DNA of 64,000 nt, taken from contig JADJXV010000006.1 of assembly GCA_016720145.1 (NCBI GenBank), forward strand, positions 1 to 64,000, written 5' to 3'. Of the stretch, positions 47,612 through 58,400 are shown one piece after another (the stretch's first letter is position 1; every line of letters starts with the position of its first letter). The notes below the pieces were generated by a model that saw only the letters and a program-made list of their open reading frames with translations, searched no databases and was not told the DNA's origin. The DNA is from Ignavibacteria bacterium (GTDB taxonomy: Bacteria; Bacteroidota; Ignavibacteria; Kapaibacteriales; UBA961). The translations under genes and the position numbers were made by a program.

Positions 47612-47837
47612 TTTAGTACGCGATGTTTAATTGCTCGCAGATACCGCTTATTGTTTATGATCGAAGATGATTTATCAAAGTACAGCGATTAATGGCACGC
47701 TGATGGAACTGATTGTTTATGATTGAAGATGATTTTGAGTTAACGCAAATCAGCAGTTATTTATCCAAAAAAAAACAAGGACGCACAATCAGCACATTGA
47801 CTTACTACTTACGACTTAAACACTTATTACTTTCTCC
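47612..47837. repeat. Intergenic direct repeat GATTGTTTATGATTGAAGATGA
   Basis: A TTGTTTATGATCGAAGATGA-type stretch at about 47651-47672 recurs at about 47712-47734. The remainder (AACGCAAATCAGCAG and similar) looks like a degraded generic intergenic repeat. No gene is seen. Confidence 0.6.
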
Positions 47838-48873
47838 ATGACCTCAAAACAAAAATCTACCATTAAAATCATACTCAGTATAGCTCTTGTAGTGGGTTCG
47901 TTGTATTATGCTCAAAACGGCGTTAACTTTTCGAAGCTCATGGAGTCGCTGAAGGTGGTGAACTACTGGTGGATTATAGCAACTATTCCTGTTGTTCTTT
48001 TCTCGCATTGGTTACGTGCTTTTCGCTGGCGTACGATGCTCGAGCCGGTTCTCAAAAAACACTCTCTCCATAATTTATTCTCAGCAGTCATGGTCGGTTA
48101 TGCGGTGAATAATGTATTACCAAAGGGAGGTGAATTCCTTCGACCTCTAATTTTCAGCAGACGGGAAAAAGTGTCATTTTCGACCGTGATGGCTACGATA
48201 ATTTTAGAGCGATTTATCTTTGACATGCCGGTGACTCTCATGATGGCAGGTGGTGTGTTTTATTTATGAGGCAAGAAATTGCAGTAGCATTTCCCAATTT
48301 ACATTGTCGCAGTTAACAGGTATCGGTGTGATGGTAGCTGCTGCATCTGCTGTGATCCTGACATTAGTATTATATCCTAGACTTACGGAATGGATGCTTC
48401 AAGTGACGATTAGAAGGTTTTCCGAGAAAATGTACTTGCGATTCCACAAGCTTGTAGAATCGTTCAGACTAGGGTTTGCAATTGTCAAAACACCTTCCCA
48501 ATACTGGCGATTGTCCTTAGAATCACTTGCAATTTGGTTCGTGTATATCATACCAATGTGGCTTACATTTTTTGCTTTTAATTTTCATACTACCTATCAT
48601 TTAGACTTTGGTGATGCCACGTTTTTATTTATTATAGGCACTATTGCTTTCATTCTTCCTGCGCCGGGCGGATTAGGACTCTTTCATACTCTTGTATCAG
48701 GAGCGATGGTCACACTGTACAGAATCAGTCCGGAGGATGCGCTTGCGTATGCCACACTTACCCATGGAGTTGGATACATCGTGACTTCTCTCGTCGGTGG
48801 GTTTTATTTTATCCTTGAGAATCGTGGGCATCATATACCGACTTCACCGCCGGTCGAAGAAATTGTTGGGTGA
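47838..48873 (+). CDS. Flippase-like membrane protein (LPG synthase TM/UPF0104 family; frame broken)
   Basis: About 345 residues with some eight helices. Family signature: the N-terminal IIATIPVVLFSHWLRAFRWRTML (the conserved R-x-x-RW), AVMVGYAVNNVLPKGGEFLRPL (VN-x-x-LP-x-x-G-E), ATIILERFIFDMP, and C-terminal IGTIAFILPAPGGLGLFHTL (the P-x-PGG-x-G motif). The frame breaks within 48265-48310 (the first frame stops after GGVFYL; the next is open from YEARNCSS or shares FMRQEIAVAFPNL), which may need one or two indels. Members carry lipid or lipid-linked sugars across membranes; the substrate is unknown. Confidence 0.85.
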
Positions 48874-48950
48874 AAGCGAACATCGATTCATTAGGTGTTA
48901 TATCGTGGATAATAGTTAATGCAGTACCACACTTCTCGCTACTCTTTTTA

Positions 48951-49041
48951 TAACACAAAGTACACTAAGGTTCCACAAAGAACACTATAAATGCTTGTAT
49001 TTGTAGTGCACTTTGTGATATCCTTAGTGTACTTTGTGTTA
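48951..49041. repeat. 91-bp palindromic element with 20-bp perfect arms
   Basis: TAACACAAAGTACACTAAGG (48951-48970) is matched by its reverse complement at 49022-49041. The 51 bases between contain a second, imperfect pair (cacaaagaacacta / tagtgcactttgtg). The element resembles a small non-coding mobile palindrome of the type that also occurs in other FCB genomes. It lies between the flippase and LytTR genes; nothing else is seen in 48874-49199 but a possible promoter. Confidence 0.88.
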
Positions 49042-49199
49042 AAATGGAGTATGCTGTAGTTGTACATAATCGATACGATCCAATGGAAAAAGAGGTTTTA
49101 AAATTATCTTTCAAAGTCCAAAACCTTCTGTAAATTTGCATCACTCTCAGCCGATACTTCAAGGTATGTTTTGCTGAGAATACAATACAAGGACTTTAC

Positions 49200-49979
49200 A
49201 TGACAAATGCTACTCCACTGCTCCGCGTGGTGACTATAGATGACGAAGAACATAGCAACGCCACCATTCAGATATTCCTCAAAAAATACTGCGATAATGT
49301 GGCTATTGTCGGCACGGCGAGTTCGGCGGACGAAGCCCGCACTGTGATTGCCGCTACCAAACCTGACGCAATTTTCCTCGATATCCAAATGCCGAATGAA
49401 GATGGATTCGCTCTCCTACGTTCACTTCCGGACAGAGACTTTTCGGTTGTATTTGTGACGGCGTATGACCAGCATGCTATCAGCGCCATCAAGGCAGGTG
49501 CGATTGATTATCTGCTTAAGCCACTCGATATTGACGACTTACGTTCAGCAGTTGAGCGTCTCCGCGTGCGAATGGAATCGAATCATCAGGATGATTTTAC
49601 CCAATATGCGCGTCAAATACAATCTGTTCTCGACAATCTCCACACAATTCCCACCAAACTCACCAAAATCTCCGTACCATTGAGTAACGGCTATCAAATG
49701 CTCACAGTTGCCGATATTATCAGATGTGAATCAGATAATAATTACACGACTTTTTTTCTCAATAATGGGAAACAAGTGTTGGTCTCAAAACCTATCAAAG
49801 ACTACGAGGAAATGCTGGAAGGTTCGGGCTTTGTCCGTGTGCACCGTTCGCACTTGGTGAACCTCGCGCATGTCGAAAAATTCATCCAAAAAAGTTATGT
49901 CGTGATGAGCGACAAGACCGTCGTCGAAGTAGCTCGGCGGAAAACGGAAGAACTACTGGCGAGAATTCAAACTTTATAA
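49200..49979 (+). CDS. LytTR family response regulator
   Basis: A 259-residue transcription factor. The receiver (1-120) has the acidic pocket DDEE, the phosphorylation Asp in AIFLDIQMPNEDG, T in FVTAYDQHAI and K in YLLKPLD. The C-terminal LytTR domain (160-259) has LSNGYQMLTVADIIRCESDN, FVRVHRSHLVNLAHVEKF. The ATG follows AAGGAC. No histidine kinase is coded next to it, so it is an orphan in this window; the next gene (PHP-type) starts 6 bp after its stop and may be co-transcribed. Confidence 0.93.
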   Translation: MTNATPLLRVVTIDDEEHSNATIQIFLKKYCDNVAIVGTASSADEARTVIAATKPDAIFLDIQMPNEDGFALLRSLPDRDFSVVFVTAYDQHAISAIKAGAIDYLLKPLDIDDLRSAVERLRVRMESNHQDDFTQYARQIQSVLDNLHTIPTKLTKISVPLSNGYQMLTVADIIRCESDNNYTTFFLNNGKQVLVSKPIKDYEEMLEGSGFVRVHRSHLVNLAHVEKFIQKSYVVMSDKTVVEVARRKTEELLARIQTL

Positions 49980-49985
49980 TTGACT

Positions 49986-51128
49986 ATGAAAATTATTCGT
50001 TTGATCCTGAAAGTAATCGTCAGTATTCTCAGTATCGCTCTCCTCGTCGCACTCATTCCATACTGCTTTTCCGGTATGTACGACTTCCCTCCTCCACAGC
50101 CCTTTTCAGGTGAATATCTGTATAACCCATATAATTCCATTCCTCGATTGATTAAAGCAAATTTCCACGCTCATGCGACTGCCTATAAAGGAGTAACGGA
50201 CGGACATACGACGGAAAGTGAAATGTATGATGTTTATAAATCAATGAATTACGATGTAGTTGGGATATCGAATTATCAGACCATAGATTCTACATTCAAG
50301 GCGGATTCCGGCTACATTCCCCTTTACGAACATGGCTATAATCTCTGGAAACGTCATCATATTGCTCTCGGAGCGAATGAAATATCATGGTGGGATTATA
50401 TTCTCTTTCAGTCTATTCATCAAAAGCAAGACATTCTACATCGCTTACTTCCTACAACTGATGCACTTGCAATCGCACATCCCAAATTCCGTGATAGTTT
50501 TGATCCTGATGATTTCACACAACTCACCGACTACACTTGCATCGAAGTTTTGAATCATTACCGTACATCCGATGAGGCGTGGGACTCGGCGCTTTCTGCC
50601 GGCAGAGCAGCCTGGATTCTCGCCGATGATGATTCTCATAATTCTAAATCTGACGGCGAAACCGGCGTTTGCTGGACGATGATTGCATCCGCGTCACCGG
50701 ATCACGATTCGATTATTAGCTCAATAAAAGCAGGTAGGATGTACGGAGTATCAGGCATACGAGGCAAGAATTTGAATTTATTGAACCATGTTAAAACTCA
50801 AGGACTTTCATGTTATTTTACCTTTGAAATGCCTGCCGATTCGATTCATATTATTGGTCAACATGGAAAACTACTTCAGCGGTTATTTGGAAGCAATAAA
50901 GCCGTCTATACCTTTAGCGAACATGATACATACATTCGAGCAAAAGTCTATACCCGTGAACATACCATGTGGCTTAATCCGATCTTTCGCGTGAGTAACA
51001 GTGGAATTGTCCACCAACATTCATCCCAAAATTTTCTTTTTACGTGGCTATGGCGCCTGGGTTGGTGTGGTGGATTGATAATATTTACACTACTAATTTC
51101 TAAATTCATCTTTAAAAAGAAGAGATAA
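49986..51128 (+). CDS. PHP-domain metal-dependent hydrolase, membrane anchored
   Basis: A 380-residue protein. One N-terminal helix (VIVSILSIALLVALIPYCF) and one near the C-terminus (LGWCGGLIIFTLLISKFIF) place it in the membrane with the catalytic part outside. The PHP motifs are NFHAHATAYKGVTDGHTT (H-x-H), DVVGISNYQ, LAIAHPKF and ILADDDSHN. These metal ligands suggest a phosphoesterase; the substrate is unknown. The start is ATG 49986 (the TTG at 49980 adds two residues). Possibly co-transcribed with the LytTR gene, with 6 bp between the two. Confidence 0.82.
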   Translation: MKIIRLILKVIVSILSIALLVALIPYCFSGMYDFPPPQPFSGEYLYNPYNSIPRLIKANFHAHATAYKGVTDGHTTESEMYDVYKSMNYDVVGISNYQTIDSTFKADSGYIPLYEHGYNLWKRHHIALGANEISWWDYILFQSIHQKQDILHRLLPTTDALAIAHPKFRDSFDPDDFTQLTDYTCIEVLNHYRTSDEAWDSALSAGRAAWILADDDSHNSKSDGETGVCWTMIASASPDHDSIISSIKAGRMYGVSGIRGKNLNLLNHVKTQGLSCYFTFEMPADSIHIIGQHGKLLQRLFGSNKAVYTFSEHDTYIRAKVYTREHTMWLNPIFRVSNSGIVHQHSSQNFLFTWLWRLGWCGGLIIFTLLISKFIFKKKR

Positions 51129-51196
51129 TTAGCGAAATTGTTAGAGGAATTTTTGTAAATTGAAATAAATTTTCTTCTCGAATTCTTCTACAATTC

Positions 51197-53836
51197 ATGC
51201 CCTATTCCTCCGAATCTGCCCACGCAATTCTTCACCGCTATTTTGGATATTCATCTTTCCGTGAGGGACAGGAGGAAATCATCTCTGCTGTCATGCACAA
51301 GCGAGACAGTCTCGCCATTATGCCTACAGGCGGTGGTAAGTCTCTTTGTTATCAGATACCTGCCATGATGTGTGATGGCACTACTCTCGTTGTCTCCCCT
51401 CTGATAGCGCTTATGAAAGACCAGACTGACATACTTTCTCGCGCTAAAATACCTGCAACATTTATTAATTCTATTTTATGCATTGATGATATAGTTATTC
51501 GTCTTGCTGCTGTTAAACGCGGAGAATACAAGCTCATCTATATCGCTCCCAAACATCTCAGTAGTAAAGCTTTTTTAAAAACTTTAAAACAGATTAATAT
51601 CTCCTTTCTCGCTATCGATGAGGCGCACTGCATTTCTGAATGGGGACACGATTTCCGCCCGGCGTATTTAGAAATTCCCAAAGCACTTGAAACGCTCCAA
51701 CGTGTTCCGATTATTGCTCTTACAGCTACAGCTACACCCGAAGTCCAAGACGATATCGTGCGACATTTGGAGATGAAAACTCCACTGAGAATTATCAAAG
51801 GTTTCGATAGGCCAAATCTCACCTACGCCATCGAACATACCAAGCAAAAAGCTGAACGTATCACAGATATTTGTAAAGAAACTCAGGATGGATGTACAAT
51901 TATCTATTGTGGTACTCGCAAACGAGTCGAGGAATTTACGGAAGTCCTCCGCCGCTACAAGCTTTATCCTCTTGCGTATCATGCAGGTTTGCTCGATATT
52001 CACCGAAAATATGCACAAGAACAATTCATAAGCGGTGAATGTAAAATCCTCATTGCTACCAGTGCTTTTGGTATGGGAATAGACAAATCTGATGTGAGAA
52101 ATGTAATACATTGCGACTTAACCCTCACGCTTGAGGCCTATTATCAAGAGGCAGGTCGCGCAGGTCGGGATGGAAAGCCGAGTACCTGTACGATGCTCTA
52201 TCTGCCTACTGATCGCCGTCTGATGGAATTCTTTTTAAATCATACATATCCGTCGTTGGAGACGTTTAAAATTCTCTACAATACTCTCTATGATTTGCAT
52301 CAGACTCCTCTCGGAATGAAGCCGTCTTCTCCTATTCACCTCGATGATGCTGCCCTTGCGAATAGATCAAAAATTCATGGAGCTTCTGTGAGCTCTATTC
52401 TTAATGTATTTCAACGACATGGAATAGTATCAATTGGGAGTAATGTCGGGCTCGCAACGCTTCTTTTTACAACCAGTCAGGAACGTGTCAAAGAGTATTT
52501 CCGCACGACAACTCCGGATCGTCAACGTGTACTCTCTGCTTTACTTCGAAGCGTGGGAGCCGGCGCGCTATCCGAACCGACGCAGATTGATGTATCGGAT
52601 ATGATGTACAAACACGAGCTCTCGCATGAACAGTTCACCGCAGCAATTCGGGCACTTGAATATGCTCGTTTGATTAAATATGAGCCGCCCGGTAGTACAG
52701 GTGGAATATCTCTCAATCTAGAGCGTATGCCGTTTGATCGGTTGCCGATTGATTTCCCCGACTTTGAGCGTCGACGAGAACGTGGCTACGCTAAGCTTGA
52801 TATAGTTCAACGGTATGCTGAGACTCCGGACTGTAAAAGAAACTTCATTTTACAGTATTTTCAGGAAGAGACAAGTGAGTCGTGCGGGCGATGTTCGGCG
52901 TGTTTAGAACCGGATCGTACGGTATTCAAGCGAAGTGAACGTCAAGAATATCTAAAGAAATCTTTGCTTACAATGGCAGCAGAATTACATGGTCGCTTTG
53001 GACGTTTGGTCCTAGTTGATGTCGCGCTCGGTGTGATGTCAACGAAGATAAAACAGTATAAATTATCCAAACTTGAGAGTTTTGGAGATGCCACTGAATT
53101 CACTAAATCTGAAATTCTGAGTGAAATTGATACTCTTGTCTCTGAAAACATTCTACGTCTCAGTGCTGACATTCATCCGACTATTTCATTGACAGATAAA
53201 GGATTGGCTGAATTATCGGGAAAGATTATTGTTCCTTTTGAACTACCTAAACCCGAAAAAATTGCAACCGATCATCTCCTTATCGAGGCATTGACTGTTC
53301 TGAGAAAAGACATAGCACAGAGAGAAGGAGTGCTGCCATCTGCGGTTGTCGATACTACATCTCTTCTGTCAATTGCCGAACATCATCCAACGAATCAAAT
53401 TGAAATGAGACGTATTCAAGGAATTGGTGAGAATTTCATTGCTCGATATTCGGGGCAGTTTTTACATCTCATCAGAATGCATGTAGCAAAAGATGAAAAA
53501 ATACCGTTGGAAATTGAATCAGCTCTTCCACCTACCGTGATGAATACGATTCGCCTTGCAAAAACAGGTAAGTCATTATCTATTATAGCAACTGAACGTG
53601 ATATGACACCAGCCACAATAGCACAGCATATTCAACAAGCACTCGAAAATGGCGTGATGTTCAATCGAAGTGCGCTCATTTCTGATGAGTTATACGAGTT
53701 AACGCGTAAATCTTTGCATTCCAATCCACGAGCAGTCCTTCGAGAAGTCCGAGCAGATATCGGGAGTAAGTATGATTTCCCCGAACTCCGTGTAGCAGTT
53801 GCGTTTGTCCGCGCCGAGCTGAATCGTAAGCGGTAA
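51197..53836 (+). CDS. recQ: ATP-dependent DNA helicase RecQ
   Basis: An 879-residue 3'-5' helicase for DNA repair and fork restart. Helicase domain: YFGYSSFREGQEEIISAVM, motif I MPTGGGKSLCYQIPAM, VSPLIALMKDQTDIL, motif II DEAHCISEWGHDFRP, LTATATPEVQDDI, and motif VI QEAGRAGRDGKPS. RQC part: zinc cysteines in CKRNFI...CGRCSAC. HRDC domain at about residues 695-765 (LTVLRKDIAQREGVLPSAVV). A C-terminal HTH_40-type helix-turn-helix (GKSLSIIATERDMTPATIAQ) makes it longer than the classical 600-residue enzyme. The frame is intact. Confidence 0.95.
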   Translation: MPYSSESAHAILHRYFGYSSFREGQEEIISAVMHKRDSLAIMPTGGGKSLCYQIPAMMCDGTTLVVSPLIALMKDQTDILSRAKIPATFINSILCIDDIVIRLAAVKRGEYKLIYIAPKHLSSKAFLKTLKQINISFLAIDEAHCISEWGHDFRPAYLEIPKALETLQRVPIIALTATATPEVQDDIVRHLEMKTPLRIIKGFDRPNLTYAIEHTKQKAERITDICKETQDGCTIIYCGTRKRVEEFTEVLRRYKLYPLAYHAGLLDIHRKYAQEQFISGECKILIATSAFGMGIDKSDVRNVIHCDLTLTLEAYYQEAGRAGRDGKPSTCTMLYLPTDRRLMEFFLNHTYPSLETFKILYNTLYDLHQTPLGMKPSSPIHLDDAALANRSKIHGASVSSILNVFQRHGIVSIGSNVGLATLLFTTSQERVKEYFRTTTPDRQRVLSALLRSVGAGALSEPTQIDVSDMMYKHELSHEQFTAAIRALEYARLIKYEPPGSTGGISLNLERMPFDRLPIDFPDFERRRERGYAKLDIVQRYAETPDCKRNFILQYFQEETSESCGRCSACLEPDRTVFKRSERQEYLKKSLLTMAAELHGRFGRLVLVDVALGVMSTKIKQYKLSKLESFGDATEFTKSEILSEIDTLVSENILRLSADIHPTISLTDKGLAELSGKIIVPFELPKPEKIATDHLLIEALTVLRKDIAQREGVLPSAVVDTTSLLSIAEHHPTNQIEMRRIQGIGENFIARYSGQFLHLIRMHVAKDEKIPLEIESALPPTVMNTIRLAKTGKSLSIIATERDMTPATIAQHIQQALENGVMFNRSALISDELYELTRKSLHSNPRAVLREVRADIGSKYDFPELRVAVAFVRAELNRKR

Positions 53837-53932
53837 AATATATTTAAAGCAATTTATACCCATTTAACATAAACATTTACAAATCATATATTTAACATTC
53901 TCCCAATCCATTCACACTTTTGGAGTACATCC

Positions 53933-55330
53933 ATGAATAAATTTTTCGCATGTGCAGCGATTGTTGCAGCAATTTTGGTTAGCAATCATCGTGAAAGTAT
54001 TGCTCAAATTCCCGGTACAATCAGTTACCAAGGAGTGCTGTCCGATGCTACCGGCAAGCCGGTGTCGCCCGACGGTAAGTATAGCATGACTTTTGAAATC
54101 CGCAATTCCGGAGGAACTCTGCTGTGGTCTGAGTCGTATGGTGAGCTCGACAAAGACAGTATTAGCGTGACGGGCGGACTATTTAACGTGTATCTCGGCA
54201 AGAAGAACAACAAAGCAAACAGTGCAAGTAACTTTGTCAATCTCAGTGAGTTGACGTTTAACGAACCGTACTTTATCACGATGTCGTTACGGAATTACAT
54301 GGTCAATCTTTCCCTTAACGACAAAATTCCCTTTTCCTCTACAGGTTCGTCGTTTAATTCATCACGAATCAATGGTGTTGGAGTGCGAGCTATACCGAAA
54401 ATTGGAGATGTACTCAAATACGATGGTACAAATTGGGTAGCCGGCACTGATAATACAACAGGAACTGCTACACTTCCGGCAGTATCCGGAGACACCGGAA
54501 TAGTAATCACAATCGACCAACTCAACAATAATGCAATCAAAATTACCGGTGGAAACATACGAAACACCGATGGCGGACTGGTGCTTACAAGCAGTAGCGG
54601 AAAATTAACGATTAATCTTGGGACAATTCCTTTAAAATCACTCGAAAGAAGTGGCGCGGATACTGGACAAGTATTGAAGTGGAATGGTAATTCATGGTCA
54701 CCTTCAAGTGACGTCCCCGTCGGTTCGGTAATGGCGTATGCCGGTGAAAATACGTTGCCATCAGGTTGGCTATTTTGTGATGGTCTGTCGATGAATATCG
54801 ATTCTTTCCCTCAATTATATAAAGTAATTGGCAAAATGTACGGTTCACTCGGCGCTGCCTTTTTCTCCCTCCCCGACTACCGTGGCACTTTCCTTCGCGG
54901 ACTCGACTCAAGCTACAATACACACACGACTACTACCCGTGACCCGGACAGATGGACACGAACAAAATATGCAACAGGACTCAGTGAACGCAACAGAGTC
55001 GGGAGTGTGCAGTCAGACGCGCTCGAATTGCACCGGCATTTTGTATTTGAAGCAGTCGCAGCAGGCGCCGGAACAGACAATGAGATTATAACTCAGAGTA
55101 TTCAAGGTAACTTATCAAAATTTGTGAGTGCGCGTGGCGATCAATTCACCACACAATTAACTGATAACAGCTATATTTTGCTCACAAAAGATGGGAATCG
55201 TGTACCCCTTGAGCCGAATACAGGACCGACTGGGCTACCGATGGGAACTACCACGACGGACAACGCAAATACAACGGTCGAGACACGTCCCAAGAATACA
55301 ACGGTCAACTGGATAATTAAAGCGAAGTAA
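53933..55330 (+). CDS. Secreted protein with a phage tail-collar domain
   Basis: A 465-residue protein with a signal peptide (ending ESIAQ), a beta-rich region ISYQGVLSDATGKPVSPDGK (a module common in Bacteroidota secreted proteins), a linker with LKYDGTNWVAGT and LKWNGNSWSPSS repeats, and a C-terminal tail-collar domain: VGSVMAYAGENTLPSGWLFC, DGLSMNIDSFPQLYKVIGKM, FSLPDYRGTFLRGLD, ALELHRHF. Tail-collar domains are best known in phage receptor-binding fibres. There are no phage structural genes nearby, so this is a host surface protein that has recruited the fold. It ends in KNTTVNWIIKAK, not in a sorting domain. A terminator follows. Confidence 0.88.
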   Translation: MNKFFACAAIVAAILVSNHRESIAQIPGTISYQGVLSDATGKPVSPDGKYSMTFEIRNSGGTLLWSESYGELDKDSISVTGGLFNVYLGKKNNKANSASNFVNLSELTFNEPYFITMSLRNYMVNLSLNDKIPFSSTGSSFNSSRINGVGVRAIPKIGDVLKYDGTNWVAGTDNTTGTATLPAVSGDTGIVITIDQLNNNAIKITGGNIRNTDGGLVLTSSSGKLTINLGTIPLKSLERSGADTGQVLKWNGNSWSPSSDVPVGSVMAYAGENTLPSGWLFCDGLSMNIDSFPQLYKVIGKMYGSLGAAFFSLPDYRGTFLRGLDSSYNTHTTTTRDPDRWTRTKYATGLSERNRVGSVQSDALELHRHFVFEAVAAGAGTDNEIITQSIQGNLSKFVSARGDQFTTQLTDNSYILLTKDGNRVPLEPNTGPTGLPMGTTTTDNANTTVETRPKNTTVNWIIKAK

Positions 55331-55348
55331 TTGACTATTATAGACATA

Positions 55349-55385
55349 CAAAAGCCGAAGGATTATTCATCCTTCGGCTTTTTGT
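55349..55385 (+). terminator. Rho-independent terminator, probably bidirectional
   Basis: A perfect 12-bp stem (aaagccgaagga at 55351-55362, tccttcggcttt at 55370-55381) is flanked by T and A runs on either side. It closes the tail-collar gene and faces the converging RND gene end. Confidence 0.88.
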
Positions 55386-55459
55386 ATTTATTTCAATCGT
55401 ATAAGTTACGACTGAGGTTCACTTGAATGAACCACTACAGAATCGGCTGGAACTGAAGA

Positions 55460-58400
55460 TCAGTAATCATCAACATCTTTTGGTATAATCTTTCGAAAAA
55501 CTCGTTTTACTGAATCCGTAATCGACTCCATAAAGATGTAAATCACCGGCACAAGTACAAGTGTCAGTAGCAACGAACTTGTCAGTCCTCCAATAAGTGC
55601 CCAAGCAAGTCCTGTTTTCCATTCTGCGCCGGAGCTTGAGGATAATGCAATCGGGAGCATACCAATGACCATTGAAAGTGTGGTCATGACGATGGGACGC
55701 AGCCGAGTTTCGCCTGATTCGAGTAAAGCCGGGATTACTCCCATACCTTCACCGCGCATTTGGTTGGTACGATCCACGAGGAGAATTGCATTCTTGGCTA
55801 CAAGACCAATGAGCATGATAATTCCGAGAATCGGGAAAATACCGAGCGCTTTCATGTTCAATGCCATCGCAAGCAGCGCGCCGATAAGGGCTACGGGGAT
55901 GGAAAAGAGTACGACGAACGGATAAATATATGAGTCATAGAGTGCGACCATGATAAGATACACAAACAAAATTGCAGCTCCGAAGGCAATCAACAAACTG
56001 ACAAACGACTCTTGTTGATTTTTTGTATCACCGAGGTATGTCACGTCAAGGTTGAGGAGTACAGGTATATTAGATTTTCGTTCTTTTTCTAATAAACTTT
56101 GATATTTCTTCTCAAACTCCTGAATAATGGTACCGCTTGGTTTACCAAGTGCTTGCGAGAACACTGTAATAGCTGTATTTCTATTTTCACGTTGGAGTTT
56201 TGTCGGTCCTGTCGCTGTATATATATCGGCAAATTGTTGTAATTCCACCTGCTGACCACGATTATTGACAAAGGTGAGAGATTTAAGATTCTCGGTTTTA
56301 GATCTGTCTTGTTGGTCGAGAATTATACGCATCGAATATTCTTCATTGCCATCACGATATTTTGCATCATCATCACCGCTGAGGGCTACTTTCAATGAAG
56401 ACCCCACTTCGGCAATTGTCAGTCCGAGTGCTGCGAGTTTTTGACGGTCGATATCGACGCGTGTTTCGGGCTTACCGTCTTCAGCCGAAAGCCGTACGTC
56501 GGCTGTACCTTTTATGGATTTGAGAGAGTCTGCAATAATATTTGCGCCTTTCATAACATCTTTGAAATTCGTTCCGCTGATGACAATCTGTATAGGCGTT
56601 TGATTAGCGGTTCCAAAGATACCAATCGGATTGACTCTAACTTTTAGACCGGGTAAATTCTGCACTTTCGATTTAATTATCTGTCCTATATCATCAGTTG
56701 ACTTTGTTCTGCTTTTCATCGGTATGAGCGCGACATTGATTTCCGCAGAATTATTCGATGACTGACCGAGTAAACCTTCGTTTGATGCACCGACTGTCAC
56801 GAACGTACGGTCAACTTCCGGAATTTCACGAAGGATTTGTTCGACTTGTAGCGTCGCAAAATTTGTATTCTCAATCGTCGCTCCGGGAGGTAATTCAATA
56901 GTAACAGCAAATTCACCTCTATCTGATTGTGCGATAAATTCAAATCCGATATAGCCCGCGCCAACCAACCAAAACGATCCTATCAAAAGAGCTAAGGAAA
57001 TTCCTACGACCGAAAGTCGTGTCCACCAGTTCCTCAAGCACCAAGCTAATATTCCGTGATAGCTCCGAGATATCGAACTGAAAATTCCTTCGAACCACAG
57101 CCCGAAACGTCCCATCAAAGTATTTTTGGTGAGGTGTTCGACTTTTGCAAAACGCGACGCCAGTACCGGTATGACCGTAAATGACACAAGTAAGCTGAAT
57201 AAAGTAGAAACAACCACTACGAGCGCGAATTCGCGTAAAATATTACCAACCAAACCTGATACGAGAGACAGTGGCACGAATACAACGACATCGACAAGCG
57301 TTATTGAAAGGGCTGCGAACCCAATTTCATTTCTACCCTCGAGGGCAGCTTTTCGTTTATTCTCCCCTTTTTCGAGGTGGCGATAAATATTCTCAAGTAC
57401 CACGATAGAGTCATCGACTAATATTCCGATGACCAGTGACATCCCGAGGAGTGTCATGAGGTTGAGCGTCATCCCGAACATATACATAAAGAATAGTGTC
57501 GAAACGAGCGAAATCGGTATAGACACCATCACAATAATGGAGTTGCGGAAGCTATGCAAGAAGAGCATCATCACAAAAGCCACGAGGAGAATCGCTATAA
57601 ATAAGTCAAATTGGACAGCATTTGCAGCTTCGATCGTAAAGAGTGATCCATCTTGCGCGATGGTGAATTTTAGATTTTTCTTCGAATACGTTTTTTCCAT
57701 TGAAGCGATTTGCGTGCGGACATGTTTACTCACATCGACAGAGTTCGCATCAGATTGCTTCGACACTAAAATACCTATGGAAGTATTTCCATCTAAACGG
57801 TTTATGTTTGAATAATCTTTGTGACCGTCTTCAATTTCTGCTACATCTTGGAGGCGAATATCGCCACCTTGCTTCGAACGTCCGATGACGAGATTTTGGA
57901 GTTCGTCAATTGAATTAAACTTCCCAGCGACTCGCACTACATATTGTCCGTCAGGTTCTTTCATATTACCGGTTGGGAAATCTACATTCGATGCTTTGAT
58001 AATCTGCGCAACTTGATTAATAGCAATACTATAGGCACGTAATTTCTGCGCATCGAGGTTGACTTTTACTTCGCGCTCTTCGCCGCCCACGACTGTAATT
58101 AACCCAACGCCTTCTAATTTGGCGAGTTCGGGCTGTAAGTGGTCTTTGACAAATTGATAAAATTCACGGGCAGGCATATTGCTCGTAGCGCCCATTCGAA
58201 CGACAGGTATTTCATCGAGAGCAAATTTTGAGATAATTGGTGTGCGGGCATCTTTCGGTAGGAGCATTTGTGCCCCATTCACACGACGCTGGGCGTCTTG
58301 CAAAGCAAGATCAATATTTGCACCTTGTTTCAATTCGACCGTTACGATCGATCTTCCCTCAGCGGAAGTAGCACGGACGGCAGATACTTTATCAATTCCT

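Noticed and set aside
53933..55330. Prophage remnant
   Set aside because: Only one phage-like domain, in a protein with a signal peptide and host-type modules; neighbours are recQ and an RND operon.
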